64,000 nt of DNA from Nitrososphaerota archaeon (lineage in GTDB: Archaea; Thermoproteota; Nitrososphaeria; Nitrososphaerales; Gagatemarchaeaceae), in the NCBI GenBank assembly GCA_027887005.1, contig JAPCJI010000003.1:124001-188000 (forward strand). The letters are read 5' to 3'. Positions 16,047 to 25,216 of this stretch are shown here, piece after piece. How positions within the stretch are numbered: the first letter of the stretch is position 1; each line of letters opens with the position of its first letter. Under the pieces are notes generated by a model that worked only from the letters and a program-made list of their open reading frames with translations, made no database searches and had not been told where the DNA came from. The translations under genes were made by a program, and so were the position numbers.

Positions 16047-16613
16047 TTGCGCCTCCACCTGAACAAGCCGGGAATCAGGGCGCTCGGAGTCGCCGAGAGC
16101 TTCAAGCAGGGCCAGAAGAGGTCGGTGATCGCTGGGGTCGTAATGAGGAGCGACCTGATCGTCGACGGCCTCGCCTTCGGCCACACGTCGGTGGGCGGGG
16201 ACGATGCGACTGCGGCAATCGCCTCCCTTTTTCGACGGTTCAGGCGAAACGACATCAACCTCATCATGGTCTCCGGCGCAATCCTAAGTCTGTACAACAT
16301 AATCGACGTAGACGAGCTGTCAGCCAAGACCAAGTTGCCGGTCATCTGTCTGACCTACAAGGAGACGTCCGGGATCGAGGGCTCCATCCGGAAGCACTTT
16401 CCTGAGCGAGCCGAGGAGAAGCTCGAGGCCTACAGGCGCCTAGGGAGACGAACGGGATTCAACCTCGCGTCCGGCCATCGCGTCTTCGCAAGGCTGTCCG
16501 GCCTTGACAGGGGCGAAGCAAGGTCCACCATCGACAGGTTCACCAGGCAGGGCTCCATTCCAGAGCCAGTCAGGGTCGCGAGGCTGCTCGCGAGGGCGGT
16601 CCTCGTCAGATGA
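16047..16613 (+). CDS. DUF99 family protein (endonuclease V-like fold)
   Basis: 188 residues matching DUF99: GIRALGVAESFKQGQKRSVIAGVVMRSD at the start (positions ~9-36), DLIVDGLAFGHTSVGGDDAT, then LPVICLTYKETSG and the helical C-terminus. The family is almost entirely archaeal, shares the RNase H-like fold of endonuclease V, and is thought to act on nucleic acids; the exact reaction is not established. TTG start at 16047. Its last 8 bases overlap the convergent FAD oxidase gene. Confidence 0.8.
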   Translation: MRLHLNKPGIRALGVAESFKQGQKRSVIAGVVMRSDLIVDGLAFGHTSVGGDDATAAIASLFRRFRRNDINLIMVSGAILSLYNIIDVDELSAKTKLPVICLTYKETSGIEGSIRKHFPERAEEKLEAYRRLGRRTGFNLASGHRVFARLSGLDRGEARSTIDRFTRQGSIPEPVRVARLLARAVLVR

Positions 16614-18051
16614 TCTTCACGCCGGGGTTCAGCATATGCTTCGGGTCGAAGAGGGACCGGACCTCCTGCATGATCGGGAACGTCCGGGGATACTGCCTCT
16701 GGACGTAGGGGGCTCTGAGCATCCCGTCGCCGTGCTCTCCGGTCATCGAGCCCCCCATCTTCCACACGGCTTCGAAGCTCTCTTCCATGATCTCCTCGAG
16801 GATTCGTCTCTCGCGGGACGAATCGGGGTCAAGCAGCGGGCGCGCGTGCAGGTTGGCGTCAGCGGCATGGCCGTAGATCATGTGCGACAGCCCACGCGAC
16901 TCGAACTGGTACACGAGCAACCTCACGAGGTCTGCCAACCTCCCCGGGGGCACCACCAAGTCCTCCACCCCTGGGAGGAGGATCCTGCTCCCCTCCTTCA
17001 CATCCATGGCAAGCTTCAGGGTCTCATTCCGGACTCCCCAGGCATCGGCCACCTCGGAAGCGCTTGTGATCACCAACGGCTCGTAGCCTCCCGCCGCTGA
17101 CCCGGCAGCATCTTCGAGGCCTGCCTGCACTTCTGCCTCGGTACCCTCGAGTTCGCAGAATACAAGGTAGTCTCCCTCCTTCCGGGAATACTTCGAGACC
17201 CTCCCCTCCATTCCCATCCTCCTAAAGACGGACTTGTCGACCAGTTCGACCGCCGACGGAGAATGTTCCAGGAATGCGGCGACAACTCTGGCCAGCTCGC
17301 CGATCTTGGCGTCAACTGCGAGCAGAGCCTTCGATTGCGGGCGTGGTCGGGTCTTGAATGTGATTTCTGTGAAGACCCCAAGGGTCCCCTCAGACCCGAC
17401 GAAGAGCTTGGGGAGGTCAAAGAGCCCGTCATGTATTGTCTTCTCAAGCCTGTAGCCCGAGGAGTTCTTGGTGACCCGTGGCTGCTCGTCGACGATTTCC
17501 TTCCAGTTGTCAAGAATTAGCGCCGCGGCTTTTCCGACCCTGCCTCCTGAATGTAAGACCTCATCCATCGGCATCGAGAGCGCAGAGGCTGGTCCGTCTC
17601 CGGGGCACACCACATCGAGCCCTTCCACGAAATCAACGGTGGAGCCGTACTTCGGGGTCCTGATCCCAGACGAGTTGTTTGCGACCATCCCCCCAACTGT
17701 GCAGCTCAGGTAGCTCGAAGGGTCGACCGGCATCCACCTGCCACCTGGCTCCAGCACCCGGTTGAGGTCGGCCTTGACCAGGCCGGGCTCGCACCTGACG
17801 CTTCCGCTGGCCAGAAGCGCTACCCTGGTCCTGTCCTGCATTACCACGTACCCTTTCCCGATGGCCTGGCTTGGGATGGACGTCCCGCCTCCCCTGGGTG
17901 TGATGGAGACTCCTTGCTCCGCCGACCTGCGCATGACCTCAACTACATCCTCTTCGGACTCGGCCATGTAGCCTGCCCTAGGCCTGATTCTGACCATCCC
18001 TGCGTCTCGTGACAGAGATTCAAGCTGCTCCTCGCTAGAGAGAATCTTCAA
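16606..18051 (-). CDS. FAD-linked oxidase, GlcD / D-lactate dehydrogenase type
   Basis: 481 residues. The PCMH-type FAD-binding domain is clear: ITPRGGGTSIPSQAIGKGYV, then SCTVGGMVANNSSGIRTPKYG and LFVGSEGTLGVFTEITF. The C-terminal cap domain shows HMIYGHAADANLHARPLLD and TGEHGDGMLRAPYV, the substrate and FAD-contact motifs of glycolate/D-lactate/2-hydroxyglutarate oxidases. There is no C-terminal iron-sulfur domain and no GlcE/GlcF partner nearby, so electrons probably pass to a separate carrier. It should oxidise a 2-hydroxy acid to the keto acid. Convergent with DUF99. Confidence 0.85.
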   Translation of the reverse strand: MKILSSEEQLESLSRDAGMVRIRPRAGYMAESEEDVVEVMRRSAEQGVSITPRGGGTSIPSQAIGKGYVVMQDRTRVALLASGSVRCEPGLVKADLNRVLEPGGRWMPVDPSSYLSCTVGGMVANNSSGIRTPKYGSTVDFVEGLDVVCPGDGPASALSMPMDEVLHSGGRVGKAAALILDNWKEIVDEQPRVTKNSSGYRLEKTIHDGLFDLPKLFVGSEGTLGVFTEITFKTRPRPQSKALLAVDAKIGELARVVAAFLEHSPSAVELVDKSVFRRMGMEGRVSKYSRKEGDYLVFCELEGTEAEVQAGLEDAAGSAAGGYEPLVITSASEVADAWGVRNETLKLAMDVKEGSRILLPGVEDLVVPPGRLADLVRLLVYQFESRGLSHMIYGHAADANLHARPLLDPDSSRERRILEEIMEESFEAVWKMGGSMTGEHGDGMLRAPYVQRQYPRTFPIMQEVRSLFDPKHMLNPGVKII

Positions 18052-18094
18052 CTGACCAAGGCCCCGCGACTATCCCTCGGCGGCCTGTGCCCCA

Positions 18095-18532
18095 CTAGGC
18101 GCTCTTTACTATTACAGTCCCATGCATCCATCCGTGATAGCTGCAGCCATACTGGAAGGTCCCGGCATGGGTGAACGTGAACTCGAAGGTCGCTCCGGGG
18201 TCCATGTTGTGGCTGTTGAAGCTGTTGTCCGTCGCTGTGACCGTATGCGGCGCCTGGTCCGCGTTGGTCCAGATGATGGTGTTGTTCACCCCAATGACCA
18301 CGGTTACGCTTCCCGGCGCGAACCCTTCGGCGTTCGGGACCGAGGCCCCCGAGGGGATGGTCACGTTGACGCAGCTCGTCCTGGTGCAGCCTGCCTGCGA
18401 CGAAGTCGTCGTCGTGGTGAACGTGGTCAGCTTCGGGGCAACTTCGAACTGGTAGTAGCCGATTGACCCGAGCGCTCCGATGATCAGGACTGCGACAACG
18501 ACCCCGACCAGCGGGCCAGTCTTGCTGCTCAC
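18095..18532 (-). CDS. Membrane-anchored cupredoxin (plastocyanin/halocyanin-like)
   Basis: 145 residues from GTG 18532. An N-terminal helix (residues 8-28) anchors the protein; a Thr-rich linker (TTFTTTTTSS) leads to a cupredoxin domain. The type 1 copper ligands are His96 (APHTV), Cys130, His133 and Met136 (YGCSYHGWMHG). It probably carries single electrons outside the cell between a cytochrome b/Rieske complex and a terminal oxidase, replacing cytochrome c, as in other archaea. It is divergent from the Rieske gene; CTTAAAG near 18564-18570 is a plausible promoter. Confidence 0.88.
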   Translation of the reverse strand: MSSKTGPLVGVVVAVLIIGALGSIGYYQFEVAPKLTTFTTTTTSSQAGCTRTSCVNVTIPSGASVPNAEGFAPGSVTVVIGVNNTIIWTNADQAPHTVTATDNSFNSHNMDPGATFEFTFTHAGTFQYGCSYHGWMHGTVIVKSA

Positions 18533-18650
18533 GAGGTTTCTCGACTGGCTCGATGATAACGCTCTTTAAGTTTTTGCGGATTCAAAGGCACTTGCCGACG
18601 ACGCAACGAAGGTTAAAAACCGACCCCGCGGCCCTACAAGCGGAGCATAG

Positions 18651-19565
18651 ATGGTAGAGGAGAGCACGGAGAAACCATCTTCGCAGAATCCTCCCGAAGC
18701 TGAGAAGAAGCCCGCAGCTCTTCAAACTTCCCCTCCGAAGCCCTTGGTCGCTCCCTCGCCGCAGCGGCCTCCGGTCCAGTTGGCAAGTCCGCCAGTCCCT
18801 CCCCCCGCCTCAGCAGCCAAGTCTCAGCCGGTGGGAAGCTCAAACAGGCGCAGCTTTCTGAAGGGCCTCCTCGTGGTCGGGGCTGTGCTTTCGATGATCC
18901 CGTTCGTCCCCTGGGGGTCGTTCCTGTCCTCGACAATCACCGGAAGCGGCAAGAAGTACCTCCTTCAAAAGATGGTGATAGACGACCTCTCGAAATACGG
19001 GACCGCAGCCGGCCAGCAGGTGAACGTCAACGACCTGTCCACCTTCCCAGCCAACGGCCACTGGGTCGTCACCTACCCAACCTCCGGGGACCCGAAGATA
19101 GATGCCGACAACGTCGACACCTTCCAGAAGTACGAACTCATCCGCCTGCCAGGGGCCGCGGGTTCCACCAAGTCTGCCTCTGATTTTGTTGCGTTCAGCA
19201 AGGTCTGCGTCCATCTTTGGTGTAGCCCCAACTACATCCCTATCGCAAGTTCTCAGCAATACGTCTGCCCCTGCCACGGGAGCACCTACAGAATCCCCGA
19301 CGGAAAGGCCGTCGCAGGGCCTGCTTTCCTTCAACCTGCGCCGACCAACGCGATCCCAATGATCACTCTTCAAGCCGACTCGAGCGGTAATCTGTATGCC
19401 TATTACCCGAACTACGACCCTGCGACGAAGAAGCCGGTTGGGGACCCCCTTGCAGCCGACGGTGAGCTCGGCTACGGAAGGGACTACAACAGCTACGAGA
19501 GCTTCATCAAACCCAGTGCCCAGCTCCCGGCCGACCCGAAGGACCTGACCACGGAGGTCGCCTAG
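18651..19565 (+). CDS. Rieske iron-sulfur protein
   Basis: 304 residues. A long Pro-rich cytoplasmic tail (1-63) precedes a Tat motif NRRSFLKG (Arg66-Arg67) and a membrane helix (70-90). The Rieske domain has box 1 CVHLWC (Cys186, His188, Cys191) and box 2 CPCHGS (Cys206, Cys208, His209): four ligands for the [2Fe-2S] cluster plus the disulfide pair. TTAAAAAC lies at 18613-18620 and GGAG six bases before ATG 18651. The stop directly abuts the cytochrome b start. Together they form the core of a quinol-oxidising complex. The proline-rich tail is unusually long. Confidence 0.93.
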   Translation: MVEESTEKPSSQNPPEAEKKPAALQTSPPKPLVAPSPQRPPVQLASPPVPPPASAAKSQPVGSSNRRSFLKGLLVVGAVLSMIPFVPWGSFLSSTITGSGKKYLLQKMVIDDLSKYGTAAGQQVNVNDLSTFPANGHWVVTYPTSGDPKIDADNVDTFQKYELIRLPGAAGSTKSASDFVAFSKVCVHLWCSPNYIPIASSQQYVCPCHGSTYRIPDGKAVAGPAFLQPAPTNAIPMITLQADSSGNLYAYYPNYDPATKKPVGDPLAADGELGYGRDYNSYESFIKPSAQLPADPKDLTTEVA

Positions 19566-20951
19566 ATGGGTCAGACTCCGAAGGAGCCCAACTTCATCGC
19601 CAAGCTCTACAAGTGGATAGTGGACGGACTCGACCGGACTGTGTACATGGGAGTCAAGTACACCTTCCCAAAGCGCTTCGTCAGCCCCCTGGGATACCTG
19701 GGCGTCCTAACTGGAATCACCTTCCTGATCCTCGGCGTAACGGGAGGCCTGCTCATGATCTACTACCAACCGACCCTTGCCGGCTGCGGGAGCCTTACCT
19801 GCGCCTTCGCTAGCATAGAACGGATTAACGACCTGGTGCCCGGGGGCTGGCTGCTTCGGAACATCCACTACACAGCGTCGAACGCGATGGTTCTTCTAGC
19901 GGTCCTCCACCTGTACTACCAATACTTCAGCGGAAGGTTCAAGATCAAGAACGAAGTGCTCTGGGTTACCGGGGCCATCTTTGGGCTCATTACAGGCGTC
20001 GAGGCGTTCACAGGCTACGACCTTCTGTTCAACCAGAGGGCGGGTCTGGCCATTGAGATAGGGGCTTCACTGGCGAATTCCAGTCCGGTAATAGGGGGGG
20101 CCTTCCGGTTCGCGACATTCGGGGCAGGATTCTCCGACTTCATCCTCAGGCTCTATTCCTACCATGTCTTCATATTGCCGATGATAATGATAATCCTAGT
20201 CTTCGTACACTTCCCTAGGTACCTTGTTTTCGACCTCCCGGTAATTTCTACAATCACCGGTGGGTTGTTCGTAATCGCGGCTATCTTCCCGGTGGCAGTA
20301 GGCATACCATACAACCCGAGTAACCCCCAGATCACAATCCCCGAATGGTACATCGACGGCATATACGCCCTCCTTCGGACGGAATTCGACAAGTTCGTGA
20401 TGGGGGGGCTGATGCCCCTGCTGTTGCTCCTCATGGCCATAGCCGTCCCGTTCGTCGACACTTCGAAGAAGCTCAGCTGGAAGGACAGGCCGTTCTTCAC
20501 GGCGCTGGGCATAACGAGCATCGCCCAGATTCTCATCACCACCGCCTGGGGCTTCTACGTAGACCCCAACACGAACCCGAGCTGCGTAGTCAACGGAATT
20601 TCGATCTCCGGACCGCTCTGCAGGATCTTCGTTCCCCCAGTGCTATACTTCGGCTCGATGCTCGGGGTCACGGCTCTCTCGTTTGTTCTGACCTATGGCT
20701 TCCTTAGGTACCTGAAGGCCAAGGAGAGGGTGCGGAAGGCGAGTGCCCCCATAGGGGCGATCCTGACGAAGAAGTGGGTGTACGTCATCTTCCTCCTTCT
20801 GATCCTTGCCCAGGTCGTCCTGAACGGGCTCGCGGCCCAGGCCACGCTCACAGGGCTGAGGAACATGGCGCTCTTCGACGTCGGCGCCGTGCTCATCACC
20901 TTCGGCGTGATCGTCCACCTCTACAGGTACGGCCAGAGTCTTCCCTTCTAG
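19566..20951 (+). CDS. Cytochrome b of a bc-type complex
   Basis: 461 residues with roughly nine to ten membrane helices, a fused N-terminal (heme) and C-terminal part. Heme-ligand His pairs are visible in NIHYTASNAMVLLAVLHLYYQ and in YHVFILPMIMIILVFVHFPR (given in part). The Qo-site PEWY motif is present at ~residue 258 (ITIPEWYIDG). It pairs with the Rieske protein encoded immediately upstream and oxidises quinol at the membrane; no cytochrome c1 is encoded, and the divergent cupredoxin is the likely electron acceptor. Its end overlaps the convergent Trm5-type gene by four bases. Confidence 0.93.
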   Translation: MGQTPKEPNFIAKLYKWIVDGLDRTVYMGVKYTFPKRFVSPLGYLGVLTGITFLILGVTGGLLMIYYQPTLAGCGSLTCAFASIERINDLVPGGWLLRNIHYTASNAMVLLAVLHLYYQYFSGRFKIKNEVLWVTGAIFGLITGVEAFTGYDLLFNQRAGLAIEIGASLANSSPVIGGAFRFATFGAGFSDFILRLYSYHVFILPMIMIILVFVHFPRYLVFDLPVISTITGGLFVIAAIFPVAVGIPYNPSNPQITIPEWYIDGIYALLRTEFDKFVMGGLMPLLLLLMAIAVPFVDTSKKLSWKDRPFFTALGITSIAQILITTAWGFYVDPNTNPSCVVNGISISGPLCRIFVPPVLYFGSMLGVTALSFVLTYGFLRYLKAKERVRKASAPIGAILTKKWVYVIFLLLILAQVVLNGLAAQATLTGLRNMALFDVGAVLITFGVIVHLYRYGQSLPF

Positions 20952-21772
20952 GCGCCGACCCTTACGTCGGCCGCCATCTCGACCCACCTGGGCCCGACGG
21001 CTCTGACCCGCCTGAGTTGGTAGGTAGCTGTATTCGGGAGTAGCCCTGAGAGCTCCGCCCTGATGCTTTCCGTGGCTTCCTCGTCATCCCTACCGAGGAC
21101 GTGCCTGTAGTAGTGGATCAGACCACCCTTCTTCGTCAGCGCAAGGGCGGTGGGGAGGAACCTGTCCGCCTGCGAGGGATGAGGCATGAGGACCCTGTCG
21201 AATCTAGAGTCCACCCTCGCGGGGAGCTCTAACGCGTCCCCCCTGATCACCTCCACGAGCTGATCGACCTTGTTGAGCCGGTCGTTCTCCTCGTGTAGGG
21301 TGCAAGCGAGCTCGTTGATCTCGCAGCTTGTCACCCTGGCACTGGAGGACCGGGCGATCGGGATAGAAAACGGGCCTACGCCGGCGAACATGTTCAGGAC
21401 CTTTTCCCGCCTAGTGACCTCCTTCGCAATCCTGAGCCTCTCGGTCGAGAGCCTCGGAGAGAAGTAACACTTCGCAACGTCCACTTTGAAGACGCAGCCG
21501 TTCTCCCTGTGCAGGGTCATCGTCCTCTCTTCCCCAGCGAGGTGCTTGAGGGTCCTCAGCCTGTACTCGCCTTCGATGCCACCTTCCTGGTCAAAGACCC
21601 CTGCGACGTTCTTGACCTCCTTCAGAATCGCCTCGGCCAACCGCTTCTTCTCTGGCCTGGTGAGCCCGTCGAGTCTGATTATCGCCAGGTCGCCGATGAC
21701 ATCTACCCCCGTTGCGACCCGCCCCGGGCGCTCGAGGTTAGCTTCCTCTGCTGCCTTCCTTACCAGCCTCAA
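20948..21772 (-). CDS. tRNA (guanine37-N1)-methyltransferase, Trm5 type
   Basis: 274 residues. An N-terminal region (DLAIIRLDGLTRPEKKRLAE) is followed by a Trm5-style domain (VFKVDVAKCYFSPRLSTER) and a class I SAM-binding core with VLNMFAGVGPFSIPIA and an acidic residue after strand two (VTSCEINELA). The catalytic-loop position reads DRVLMPHPSQAD where Trm5 enzymes have an NLP/NPP-like motif. Trm5 makes m1G37, which prevents frameshifting; the TYW2/Taw2 branch of the same superfamily acts in wyosine synthesis and is the main alternative. Confidence 0.8.
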   Translation of the reverse strand: MRLVRKAAEEANLERPGRVATGVDVIGDLAIIRLDGLTRPEKKRLAEAILKEVKNVAGVFDQEGGIEGEYRLRTLKHLAGEERTMTLHRENGCVFKVDVAKCYFSPRLSTERLRIAKEVTRREKVLNMFAGVGPFSIPIARSSSARVTSCEINELACTLHEENDRLNKVDQLVEVIRGDALELPARVDSRFDRVLMPHPSQADRFLPTALALTKKGGLIHYYRHVLGRDDEEATESIRAELSGLLPNTATYQLRRVRAVGPRWVEMAADVRVGA

Positions 21773-21868
21773 GGGGTTCTTCCTTCCTCGATGCGACGTA
21801 GTAGTCTCGGCCTTCTCTAAAGTGTCGGGACGTAAAGCCTATAACGCCCAAAACCGACTCTCCATGGC

Positions 21869-23044
21869 ATGCTTTGGGATTCGACCGATAAATTCCTTGA
21901 CAGGGCGTACCGGAAATCCAAGTCAGACAACTCCGTCCGGCACTACCGAGTAGGAATCAAGGGTTTCAAGCAGTTCTGCGACGCACAAGGGGTCAAGTCA
22001 ATCGATGAAAGCAACGTGTACGCATTATTAGACGACTGGGTCGGTGCCCAGGACAAGAGGGGCCTGAAACCACAGACCATCGTGAACAACGTTTCTGCGG
22101 TCAGACGTTTCTTGGCCTACAACGATATTGCAATTGATAGTGATCGGTTCAAGTCCAAAGTCACACTCCCGCGGACCATGAAGATAGCCGACCAGCCCCT
22201 CTCAATGGATTCGGTGAGAACCCTCCTGACCAGGGGCCGACCAAGCCCCAAGAACAGGGCACTGGTGCTGACGCTGCTCAGCTCGGGCATCCGCATCGGC
22301 GAGGCGCTTAGCGTAAGGTGGAAGGATGTGGATCTGAGTAAGAGTCCAGCCACGATCAACCTGCGGGTCGAAATCACGAAGACCCGAGAGGCGCGAACGC
22401 CCTTTCTCAGTGAAGAAGCGAAGGATGCCCTGCAGCGGCTCAAAGGTAACGCGAAGGAAGACGACCTGGTTTTCACGTACGCCGGGGCCGACGTCCACCA
22501 ACGGGAGAAATCGTGTAACCGCACATTCCGAGAAATGGTCGCCAGGGCTGGGCTCGACGCCAAGATCGAGGGTCACCGAATCCACACCCTTCACTTTCAC
22601 GTTTTTCGAAAGAACTTCTTCACGAAGGCTGCTGACACCATCGGCGACCAGGCCGCACACGCACTGCTCGGTCATAATCCGTACATGTCGACATACTACG
22701 TGAAGTCCGAAGAAGACCGGGTCACCGACTACAAGAAACTCGAGTCCTACTTGACGACCTCCATTCCAAAGCCGATGATGACCGAAAAGGAGGTTCAAGA
22801 CATCATCTTGGCCACGCTTTCAGCATTGGCTCTCCCAGGAGGCGACGAGAGTCTTCAGGCAGCCGGAGTTCCTCCCGACATTATCAAGTCTGTGCGGGAA
22901 GAACTCGCATCTCAGACATCCAAAGCCAATGGGCCGTCACAGAGAACTGTCAGACCGGACGAATTGGATGCGGCCCTGAGGGAGGGATGGACTGCCAAGC
23001 TTCAGTTGGCCGATGGACGCATCTTGCTCGAACGGGTCGCCTAG
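21869..23044 (+). CDS. Tyrosine recombinase / integrase
   Basis: 391 residues. An N-terminal SAM-like core-binding domain (residues 1-105) precedes a catalytic domain with Arg142 (SGIRIGEAL), Lys171, His244-x-x-Arg247 (HVFRKNF), His269 (LLGHN) and Tyr276/277 (STYYVK), a full set. A C-terminal extension ends in ELDAALREGWTAKLQLADGR, a segment also seen at the end of the recombinase at 62.6 kb. It may have inserted a mobile element next to the Trm5 gene; a tRNA-like fragment lies about 240 bases downstream. No other phage or plasmid gene accompanies it, so the element is probably decayed or very short. Confidence 0.9.
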   Translation: MLWDSTDKFLDRAYRKSKSDNSVRHYRVGIKGFKQFCDAQGVKSIDESNVYALLDDWVGAQDKRGLKPQTIVNNVSAVRRFLAYNDIAIDSDRFKSKVTLPRTMKIADQPLSMDSVRTLLTRGRPSPKNRALVLTLLSSGIRIGEALSVRWKDVDLSKSPATINLRVEITKTREARTPFLSEEAKDALQRLKGNAKEDDLVFTYAGADVHQREKSCNRTFREMVARAGLDAKIEGHRIHTLHFHVFRKNFFTKAADTIGDQAAHALLGHNPYMSTYYVKSEEDRVTDYKKLESYLTTSIPKPMMTEKEVQDIILATLSALALPGGDESLQAAGVPPDIIKSVREELASQTSKANGPSQRTVRPDELDAALREGWTAKLQLADGRILLERVA

Positions 23045-23280
23045 CGTTAGTCCAGTACCTTACGAGATTTCAAGCGGGAATGGTTTCCTGTGAAGAATGG
23101 GGCAGGTGGATGAGGAACGTCTCGCAGGGGGCATGACACAGTGGGGCTGAAGGCTGGGACTACTGGCTGTCAGAAGATAGTCTGGCGGTATCATGAAGGA
23201 GGCTTCCACATTGAGGAATCGCGGCAGAGGAACAGATGGGGGAGTGGACGGAGGCATGCATTCCAGCCCATCCCTGACAG

Positions 23281-23330
23281 CGAGCCCCGTCGGGTTTGAA
23301 CCCGCGACCTAGGGTTCGTTCGGGACTTGC
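23281..23330 (-). other. tRNA 3'-half-like fragment, possible attachment remnant
   Basis: Read leftwards, AACCCTAGGTCGCGGGTTCA followed by AACCCGACGGGGCTCG resembles the anticodon 3' strand, variable loop, T arm and acceptor 3' strand of a tRNA. No matching 5' half exists: the T stem has mismatches and the upstream part has no partner acceptor or D arm. It lies 240 bases after an integrase gene, where a partial tRNA could mark an attachment site. The remainder of 23042-23654 holds no convincing gene. Confidence 0.3.
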
Positions 23331-23654
23331 AAATGAGCTAACGCTCAAATCCGACTTGCTGCCCCCTATACCGCACATACGGTTCATTGCCCAATGTCAC
23401 CTCCCTTTTTAGTGGCCACATAGTAGTGTCACGAAGTCCCGACGCAAGTGTTGTCACTTGATTCAAACAAAAAGTGAACATGAGAGAAGAGGTGATTGCT
23501 ATCCAGACTAGGAACCTGAAATATCCTCGATCTACGTTACAGAGAACAGAGCAATGACAAATCCCACTCGAGCCGGAAGTGGAACATGCGTCAGAGTTGA
23601 ATTCTATCTTCCTACTCCCAACGCGAAAAGGCATCTTAAAAGAGAAGGCACGGA

Positions 23655-24941
23655 CTAGGCGCAGAGCTCCAGAGCCGCGAGAGCGTACACCTTTGCGGCC
23701 GCGAGCAGATCCTCCTTCTTCATCGAGGGAACCGCCTCTCCTGTCAATTCCTGATATGTGAACGACGGGGGGCCATATGTGACGCTCGGTATCCCCGACT
23801 CGTTAAACACGTTAAGGTCACGCCACATACTCGTGTACGGGGGCGCGCACTTCTTCGGGAACGATTCGAAGACATTCCTGTGGGCCAATCTCACAGCATC
23901 AAACAGACGGTCGACGTTCTTACCTATGTGCCCTTTGCGGTAGAGGTACGCCTCAATCGTGAACTTCACATCGCACGAGCTCACCACCTTTTCCAGCTCT
24001 TTTCGAACGTTTTCAGCATCAGCCATAGGTGACAGTCGCACATCGATGTAGATGCTGCAGACACCAGGGACCTGCGTTGGCCTTACTGGCAGTCCGCCGC
24101 GTATCGCGCCGACATTGACCTTTGGAATTATCGTTCCGTCCTCAAACGTCAGCCGATGCTCCTTTTCGTAGTCGTTTGCCCATTCCTCTATTCTCTGAAC
24201 GACCTTGGCTGCTTTGAATATCGCGTTTGGGTTGTTTTCAAAGTCGAAAGGTCGTTCGATGAAGGGAGTGTAGATTCCACCTTTCCCCAGTATGGTTACC
24301 TTGAACCACACATCGCCCGCCTCAGCTCGAGTAATCGCGAAATTTGTTCCCTCTGCGACGAGGGCGTAATCGACAACACCCCCGTGACTGACAAAGTAGC
24401 GAGTTCCGAATCCCTTTCCTTCGTACCTGTCACCCTGAAATTCGTCTATCGGCGTCTGACCTATTTCTCCCACGACGCATGTCATGACTATGTCGCCCCT
24501 GAGGTTGATCCCGCTCTGTTTGATCGCCTTGGTCGCAACCAAGAATGCAGCCATTGGGCCCTTATCATTTATCACGCCTCTTCCGACAAGGAGGTTCCCC
24601 CGTTCCGTGCCCTCCGCAGCAATCTTCTTCCTATCGTCTCCATAGATCCAGTAATCCTCGGGGAGACCATGTCCGACATCCATGTGACTGTTGAAGACCA
24701 GCTTTGGGTGTCCTTCGGATCCTTTCAGTATTCCAATTATGTTATTCCTTCCTTCCGCGACTTCCTGCTTGGAACATTCGAAACCATTCTTTGCCATCCA
24801 TTCTAAGAGGAAGTCGCCGATCTGTCTCTCAAATCCCCTAGGACTGGGGATACGTGCCAGGTCGAGCGCAAGATTTGATAGTTCGTTTATGTCTATCCTA
24901 TCAAGAACTTTCGAGGCTTGTGGTGAGATCTTGCTGGGCAT
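23655..24941 (-). CDS. M20 family metallopeptidase/deacylase
   Basis: About 428 residues from ATG 24941 (an in-frame start at 24956 adds five). M20 features: metal ligands in VFNSHMDVG (His), GRGVINDKGPMAAFLVA (Asp), CVVGEIGQ (Glu-Glu region) and ALVAEGTN, then a lid domain and the final TSMWRDLNVF where many members have His. The family includes ArgE, DapE, carboxypeptidases and N-carbamoyl or N-formyl amidohydrolases. It opens the metabolic island; a luciferase-like oxidoreductase and an amidohydrolase are encoded next. Substrate unknown. Confidence 0.85.
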   Translation of the reverse strand: MPSKISPQASKVLDRIDINELSNLALDLARIPSPRGFERQIGDFLLEWMAKNGFECSKQEVAEGRNNIIGILKGSEGHPKLVFNSHMDVGHGLPEDYWIYGDDRKKIAAEGTERGNLLVGRGVINDKGPMAAFLVATKAIKQSGINLRGDIVMTCVVGEIGQTPIDEFQGDRYEGKGFGTRYFVSHGGVVDYALVAEGTNFAITRAEAGDVWFKVTILGKGGIYTPFIERPFDFENNPNAIFKAAKVVQRIEEWANDYEKEHRLTFEDGTIIPKVNVGAIRGGLPVRPTQVPGVCSIYIDVRLSPMADAENVRKELEKVVSSCDVKFTIEAYLYRKGHIGKNVDRLFDAVRLAHRNVFESFPKKCAPPYTSMWRDLNVFNESGIPSVTYGPPSFTYQELTGEAVPSMKKEDLLAAAKVYALAALELCA

Positions 24942-25216
24942 AATCTCGCTTCCCAATTTCTTGATTTAAGCATTCGAGAGTGTCAACACACGCCGTGGCT
25001 AGAGGACGGGTCGTCAACCCGACTGCAGTGGGGAAATGGTGAGGAAGAGTTCGGGGCGAAAGAAAGATTTCTGCGGAGGATTTGAAACGTGCCGCACAAC
25101 AGACCTGTTCGCACACTCGCAAGTCATGAGATTCACTCGGAGAAGTCGTGCAAACTTCAGAACGCAAAAGCTTACCAGAAAAGATATATCCGCAACTACT
25201 CGCCACCTATCTCAAC

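Noticed and set aside
23270-23370. Complete tRNA gene on either strand
   Set aside because: No consistent acceptor stem, D arm and T arm can be formed together; only a 3'-half resemblance remains.
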